Positions 58,393-64,000 of a DNA stretch of 64,000 nt are shown here, in pieces. This DNA comes from Stenopsyche tienmushanensis (Eukaryota; Arthropoda; Insecta; Trichoptera; Stenopsychidae): the NCBI GenBank assembly GCA_008973525.1, contig WACJ01000125.1, positions 3,348,001-3,412,000 of the forward strand. Direction: 5' to 3'. The first letter of the stretch is position 1, and each line of letters opens with the position of its first letter. The notes under the pieces were generated by a model. The model was not told where the DNA came from. It worked only from the letters and a program-made list of their open reading frames with translations, and made no database searches. The position numbers and the translations under genes were made by a program.

Positions 58393-59764
58393 TTTTATAA
58401 ATGTCGGCAACAATATTGCGGTGGTAGATTACCATTTTGTTTAAATACAATATCAAAATAATACAATAAGAAAGAATCAGCTTTGTAAGAATAATTATAC
58501 AAATGATGTCACTGCCTCTCGTACTAAGTCTTTTAAAGACGATGCACTAATCGATGCATAAATTATTTTAATAAACATTTTAAATTATAAACTGTAATCA
58601 TATGCTCTAATCTCAAAATAATTTACGCATAAAATATTGCAAAGGTTTTAGCTTAGGGTCTACGGCATTTACCCAATGTTTGTTGTTTCAATAAGCTTCC
58701 AAGCTTATCCTATAATTCCTATGCCTCCTAAAAATTCAACGCAGAGTTAGTCTTTCCAAATGTCAGCAATTATTACATTAATGAATATTTAAGCTCGGGG
58801 AATATTATGAGCCATTTGAAAACCCTTAAAATATGCTACGATATAAAAAGTTATTTTTTATAACGCTATTAAAAAGTTTCCTCATCACTACGCTGTATTT
58901 CCTCCACGTAAACGGGGGGCGAAGAAAAAGCTTCCGTTGAAATTTGTGTTTTTACAGAGCTCCCTTTATGTAGGTTTATTTGCTAATATTGAATTAACAT
59001 AAATTATCAAAACGTAACTCGCCATACTTTGCGCCATTAACACGTAGTTAGCCCACTTTGAGTGTGTTGGCGGGGGAAAACTATTTTTAAATTGTGGCAA
59101 AACATGATGAGGAATTCATGTCTCGTTTGGGCGTTTGGCGGAAAAATGAAATTCGGAGTCGTTTTCTTCCGCCATTATGCCTAAAGAGCGGTCAAATGTT
59201 TTCATAAACCCTTTTAAAGAGGTCTCATTTTGAATGCCTTTAAAATTTTATGGTAATTATCCAACAGTGTATTTTATAGAAATTTAAGACTCCGAGGGGG
59301 TCTCATCAAAAATTTTATTTTTAAGCATTTTTTACGCTTTTTGTCTCAACATTGAAAACAATGCCTCATTGAAATTTTTAGATGATCGTTTATTTTATAT
59401 TACAAGAGTCGAGATTAACGACCTCCTAGCATACCTTTGAGATTTAACTAAATAAAATAAATAACAGAGATGTTGCAAAATATCCTTTATTACGGCAACA
59501 ACAACTTCAAAATTGTGAAGGATTTTAATAAAAATAATAATCACCGAAGCTGTTTTTTTTATTTTCATCAAGAATACCTTTATAGCTTTATAAAATTATT
59601 TACACACTTACAAACAATCCTTCAGGATGTACTATTAGATTGTCTATTATTAATGTTTGTATCGAGACACGGTTTAAGAAACACGCATTTTTTGTTATGC
59701 ATTCTGTTCCATATTCAACCGGAGTGTATAAGGAAGTTGATCTGAGCAGATTTAATTAGCCAGA
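58393..59764. other. Non-coding AT-rich stretch, no gene recognised
   Basis: Open frame of 91 codons at 59470-59745 without motif. Nothing else. Confidence 0.6.
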
Positions 59765-60015
59765 TTAACAGCAACATCTTCCATCTCTTCTCAAAACATT
59801 GCCCTTGCAATAACAACTGATCGTTTCTTGCGCGTGCACTATTGCCCGTTGGGTGGTAACGCGCAGGAGTCGGGCATTGTAAAGAGTCGTTGGTTAGCCT
59901 TGATTGCGGAAAGACGTCCTTCCCGCAGCCAGATCGCTCTCTCGTTTTGAATAAAGATTTATTTAAAGAATAAAGTCTTTCTATTCGACGCCAGTTCATC
60001 CCCAACCATCCATCC
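59765..60015 (+). mobile_element. LTR (probable solo LTR), copy 3
   Basis: TTAACAGCAACATCTTCCAT, TGATCGTTTCTTGCGCGTGC, GGGTGGTAACGCGCAGGAGT, AAGAGTCGTTGGTTAGCCTT, ACGTCCTTCCCGCAGCCAGA, GAATAAAG and TCTTTCTATTCGACGCC parallel the copy at 31536-31800. No internal retrotransposon sequence flanks it on either side. A CCATCCATCCATCC run follows at 60005-60018. Confidence 0.5.
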
Positions 60016-60902
60016 ATCCAGCTAATAAAAATATTATTTATACAAAATAATATAAATTATGATTTGTGATGATAAGTTGTATAAAAAAATCTAAGTAAAA
60101 TAAATGCATGAGACCCTCTCAACCTGATTGGTTCCACCGCGCATATTGAAGTTTTACCTCAAAATAATGGTTTTCCAAGTCAAGTGCCTGTTTTCCCCCT
60201 AAATCATCTTTAACAGCAAAATCAATTTTGTATGTGGTGAGAACCTCTGACTCCGAAGTCGTGAAGTCAAAAAGGATTTGGGGCCAAATGGCAGTAGACC
60301 CGTCGGAAGACCTCGGTTAAACTGGGCTAATCAAGTTAAAAAATTCGCTGTACGTCTGGGCTTGGGCAATTGAATGGAGGAGGCTCCTGATAGACGAAAA
60401 TGGCGAAAAGCGTTGTTGGTGACCGGTACTTTCTTATAGGGCCTCACCCAACCGGTTGAAATACGTTGTGAATAGTAGGGGTGTGGAAAAAAAATATTTC
60501 ATGACTTTTGGGATGAACCTTGCATGCGTATATTTTTAGGAATCACCATTGTTAAATTGTTAAAATAGGTTATTTATTTGGAAGAAGTGCACCTTTGAAT
60601 GTTTGTCTGTCTGTTTGTACAGTTTTCATATAATTCTGCGATTTGTCACCGATTGGAGGCAAATTTTGTATAATGATTCTGTCAATGTAAATACAAAATG
60701 ATCATCTTTTAAGAAAAAAGAAATCCATTCTAAATATTGTTAATTTATGCTTCTGGATTCCGGAAAATTTAATGACATTTGTGAGCAATTAATTTCACAT
60801 AAATACAATGTTAGTATGAAATGCGCTACCATACCGTTAATCAAAATGCGATAAAAATTCATCCAATTATTGCTCAAAATTGCGCGAGTAACTTATGTAC
60901 AG
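60016..60902. other. Non-coding stretch, no gene recognised
   Basis: A less AT-rich part at 60230-60470. No recognisable open frame, repeat or RNA. Confidence 0.55.
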
Positions 60903-61140
60903 TCTAATATATAAAAATCAATGTTTGTTTGTTCGTATTTAATGCGCTTCCATATTGTTCATTCGATTGCAATAAAACTTTGTAAACTTACTGTTTACAC
61001 TTGTAAGAATAACATAGGTATAGTAAAAATACTGTATAGATGCACCGTGTCGCGCTACACGTGACCTGAAGCAATAAACCACGCACTGCGTTTCTCTTCA
61101 AATAATTATTAAGCATTGCAACGCATGCCGGGTATAGTAT
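60903..61140 (+). mobile_element. Helitron-like non-autonomous fragment (tentative)
   Basis: Starts TCTAATATATAAAAATCAAT and G-TTTGTTTGTTCG, and closes near GCAACGCATGCCGGGTATAG. Many insect genomes hold short repeats that begin TCTAATATATAAAAATGAAT and end in CAACGCCGGGTA-CAGCTAG-like sequence, commonly filed as Helitrons. The 3' CTAG tip is not clear here, so the assignment is from memory of the pattern and uncertain. Confidence 0.3.
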
Positions 61141-62869
61141 GATAATAATTGCATTGCTTTTGGTGTATATTAGGGAATTTCCGTAGATGAATGAATTGAA
61201 TGAAATATTATAATTCAATGACGCTGTTTGTACCATATAAGCCTCTTCGATTCGCATGCATGCATTTCTATTTAGAGCAAATCTCACATAGCAAGAATTG
61301 TTATTCTTGTTCTTGTCTCATATTTTACATCTTAAGACTATACAGAAGACGTAATTTCAGTATTATGCACATCCTTCCGCTTTAAGATTCATGTCTTTGC
61401 TTGCATAATTTATGAATTGGGATAAACTGAAGTATTTGATTATTATGTAAAAAATGTATGAGATTAAGAGCATTCATTTGAGATTCGGCAAATTTCCATA
61501 TGGAAATCATCTTTGCTTAAAAAAACATCTATGGAGATCGTCTAAGTCTGATAATGTATATGACATTTCATGAATAATATCAAATAATTTAAATAATATA
61601 TTGAATACCAGCGCAGAGATATTGATATGGATATGAAAGCTCATGGGTCTAGACTCAACTCAATTTTCATATACGATAGAAAATATATCCGAGTTTGATG
61701 CCAGGCTTAAACGAATTACGATTACCATTCGGACTTCAACGCGTTTATTTATGGCGACATCGTTTTATTCCCGGAAAAATGTGAGAATCCGGTTAACGGC
61801 AATATTCAGCGTATATCCGCTTCCGGTTTTGAATGTGTTGACACGCAGGGCATAACTCACTCTAGCCGATAGCTCTGCAGCAGATGCTGCTCCCTCATGA
61901 AAATGTGATTACCAAGAAACGATAAATAAATAAAGGACATATTTATTTAGGGGGTGGGGAGCTGATTATGCGCGTTGATGTTATAATAAAATGGAAAATT
62001 GACAAGGATCCGGGTTCGTTTCCATCGCACATGCTCCGTGGGATTTACAGCCAATAAACATAACGGGTTTTCCGATTGTGGCATATATTTTTCATCGCCA
62101 CAGGAGCAGGTGTACATCTTTCCTTTGGGGTTGGAAAATTTCGCTCCAAATTATCCGAGTAATGTGTGTCAAAACTGAACTAACAATTTAATATTCATGG
62201 AATCCTTGAGATTAAGGCGGCGATATTTTGCGTACCCGTGCCCTGTTTACATGTTATTAGTAAAGCTTAAGGATAGTAACAGATTGAACCGGGCTTTGCT
62301 ATTAACGACAATCAATTATATCGCAGGGAGATTAAGCAGAGACCTTCAAAGCCTTATAATGCTGCGATTACGAAAACATCTTGTCTCGCTCAATTATCGT
62401 TTTTTATCCGCGACGAGGTCTTGGGGCTTATATTTAGTTATAAATATTTACTTATTTCAGAAAACTTCATATACCGTAAGAAAAAATCCCTAACTATGAA
62501 CGTGCAGGAACGAATAATATGAGTAAAATATACTTGTATATGAGATATTTCATTAAAAACATACGTTGCCAATGTCACATGTTTATCGATTTTGTTTCTG
62601 TGGGAACGCTCTCGCTCACAATAACATCATTGTATATAATATTTTATATTAAATTGCTTTAATAGATCTTATTCCAATAAGTTCAGTCACTGAAAATTAC
62701 TGGATTTATAAAGGTACTCCCTATTTAAAATAAAAATATACACCCATCCCTCGTTTAACATGGTTTCGCTTTAGACGTGTATTTATGTTGGTTATCGTAT
62801 TGGATTCAACTCTCATCATTTTTGATCAAACTCCTCTTCGAGGAAGATTAACTGTTATCTGAACTCCAT
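61141..62869. other. Non-coding stretch, no gene recognised
   Basis: Open frames up to 98 codons (62197-62493) with no recognised motif. Confidence 0.55.
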
Positions 62870-63419
62870 ATGACGAAGAGTATAGAGATCAGGGAGCTTG
62901 ATACACTCCATACATATTAGGATGGACTGTATGGAACCCCGATATGGTATGAGTCGCTCAGACACGAAAGCTACAGAAAGAAACTGAGGGAAGTCTGGCA
63001 ACAGAGATGGGACCAGTCCAACAAGGGAAGATGGACCCACCGACTTGTCCCAGTTGTAAACCGGTGGAGGGCCTAAAACACGGTGAAATGACCTATCGTT
63101 TGACTCAGGTGCTCACTGGATATGGATGTTTTGGTGCACACCTGAAGCGGATTGGCGAGGAAGCATCCATGGCGTGCCACTACTACCAAACGGAGGTCGA
63201 CGATGCCGAACACACCATCACTGACTGTGAGGCTTGGACACTCCAGAGAAACACGCTGAAACAAGCACTCGGGGTAGCTGAGCTCAACGTCGACAATATG
63301 GTCCACAGCATGATGTTAAGCAAGAAAAACTGGGACCTTTGGCGCGATTACGTTGAAGAAACTCTGGGCGCCAAAGAGGGCAGTGAAAGAGAAAGGCACA
63401 GAGCGGCTCTCCAACACTA
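62870..63419 (+). pseudogene. R1-clade ORF2, C-terminal part
   Basis: First frame (to about 63056): LYGTPIWYESLRHESYRKK, REVWQQRWDQSNKGRWTHRL and VPVVNRW. After a one-base shift the open frame to 63419 reads LKHGEMTYRLTQVLTGYGCF, AHLKRIGEEASMACHYYQTE, DDAEHTITDCEAW and LGVAELNVDNMVHSMMLSKK, ending at a stop (63417-63419). This is the end of R1-type ORF2: the LWQQRWxxSxKGRWTHRLIP motif, the HGExxYHLTQLLTGHGCF motif and the C...H-x4-C tail. The long clean frame (137 codons) suggests a fairly young insertion. The RT and endonuclease are missing. Confidence 0.85.
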
Positions 63420-63600
63420 GAATAGGGCCAATCACTTAAGACCTGACTGCCTGTTCTTCCGAGGCAAAGTAGAAAACAATACCAGGGAGGCAGAAAAGGA
63501 CAAGGGAGAAGTTTAGTCAATAAGAATCTGACACTACCCTGGGATCAAACCCAGGTTGTCTTATGCAAGGTTCCCCTCCAACAGGAAAAAAAGCTTTATG
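63420..63600 (+). mobile_element. R1-type 3' UTR
   Basis: Non-coding sequence following the ORF2 stop. AAGTTTAGTCAATAAGAATC (63509-63528) corresponds to GGTTTAGTGGGTAAAAATCC in the other R1 copy (24581-24600). A CTGGGATCAAACCCAG hairpin lies at 63539-63554. Ends near GGAAAAAAAGC (63585-63595). Confidence 0.6.
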
Positions 63601-63892
63601 GGCAGTCGGTAGGTCGGCAGCGTGGTTAGCTGGTCAGTGGCGCGGTTGGTGAGGTGGCGGAGCAACGGGTCGGAGCAGTTGGCACGGAGGCAAGGTAGCG
63701 TTGTTGACGGGGTGTCGACGCAGCAGTGGGGTGGTATTATCTGTGGGCGTTGGCATGCCGGTGGGATAGCGTGGCGGAGCGGCGATGTAAGGGGGACAGC
63801 GTTTACGGGTGGAGATGTCCCCAGTACGCCAAGAGCGGTGGTTCCGGAAGCACTGGGGGGGGGGGGGCGGAGCTGTTGAAGGCAGGCGCAGG
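63600..63892 (-). other. GC-rich block, presumed 5' UTR or leader of a leftward transcript
   Basis: About 290 bases of GC-rich sequence, with a run of 13 G at 63855-63867 and many GGT/GCGG words on the plus strand. Long open frames exist on both strands (for example 63561-63968 minus, Pro/Ser/Thr-rich), but they reflect GC content and match no family I know. It is directly downstream of the minus-strand promoter below. Whether it belongs to a retroelement LTR, another R1 copy or a host gene cannot be told because the window ends. Confidence 0.35.
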
Positions 63893-63959
63893 CACGTCTG
63901 TACAAGTCGGGACTCCGTCGGTGACTGATTGTGCTTTGAAATGCGCCGGTATTTATATA
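63893..63959 (-). promoter_or_regulatory. Core promoter: TATA box, initiator and DPE, transcribing leftward
   Basis: On the minus strand: TATATAAATA at 63959-63950; TCAGT initiator at 63928-63924, with the predicted +1 A at 63926, 33 positions from the first T of the TATA box; and AGACGTG at 63899-63893, that is +28 to +34, which fits the RGWYV downstream promoter element exactly in place. Three insect core elements at their proper spacing are unlikely by chance. No gene body is recognisable downstream. LTRs of insect retroelements often carry such promoters. Confidence 0.55.
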
Positions 63960-64000
63960 CTCTAACACTCTAACTATTCCTTTCTCTCTTTCCTCTTTTC

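Noticed and set aside
63561..63968. Long minus-strand frame rich in Pro, Ser and Thr as a secreted or mucin-like protein
   Set aside because: GC-rich DNA has few stops, overlapping frames are open on the other strand, and the frame begins upstream of the predicted transcription start.

Overview
The window looks like non-coding nuclear DNA from an arthropod, most likely an insect. It is strongly AT-rich, has no bacterial-style gene packing, and I recognise no intact host gene in it. The species cannot be told from the sequence. The insect suggestion rests on the mix of transposon relics: R1-clade non-LTR retrotransposons, several mariner families, a Tigger/Jerky relic, TTAA-flanked piggyBac-like short elements, a Mutator-like (PF20700-type) relic and LTR fragments. 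Nearly all recognisable protein similarity is transposon-derived, and every copy is broken by stops, frameshifts or deletions. Family names come from remembered hallmarks, not from a search.

Layout. 1-9400: mostly plain AT-rich DNA, with a CpG-rich block (1745-1960), two oppositely oriented Tigger/Jerky pieces (1985-2722) and one end of a TTAA element (about 5705-5757). 9404-12935: two copies of a long-TIR DDE transposon family that carries a 65-bp tandem unit. 14939-16002: a foldback element of about 1.06 kb. 17475-17830: the 3' end of a non-LTR element. 18681-20462: two copies of a repeat with two conserved hairpins. 20774-21904: a TTAA MITE next to a mariner relic. 23375-25482: an RT scrap, an R1-type ORF1 with almost all of ORF2 deleted, then a copy of repeat family B. 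27275-30782: a third copy of the 65-bp family, a CCGG-rich tract, a piggyBac-like MITE and a mariner relic. 31536-36402: LTR fragments, repeat B and a short Mutator-like derivative. 38430-42990: the A/B composite repeat, an internally deleted mariner and a longer Mutator-like relic. 42990-51884: almost 9 kb with nothing recognisable. 51885-58392: a fourth copy of the 65-bp family, A/B repeats, a second copy of the 30-kb mariner and an R1 ORF2 3' half. 59765-63600: an LTR, a Helitron-like fragment and another R1 ORF2 tail with its 3' UTR. 63600-64000: an unexplained GC-rich block ending in a strong-looking leftward core promoter (TATA box, initiator and DPE).

The genes do not form a pathway. 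The window is a record of repeated insertion and internal deletion. A recurring pattern is non-autonomous derivatives that keep the ends of a parent element and lose its middle. The most useful leads are the promoter near 63926, the 65-bp transposase-derived tandem unit, the two-hairpin repeat, the foldback element and the paired Mutator-like derivatives.
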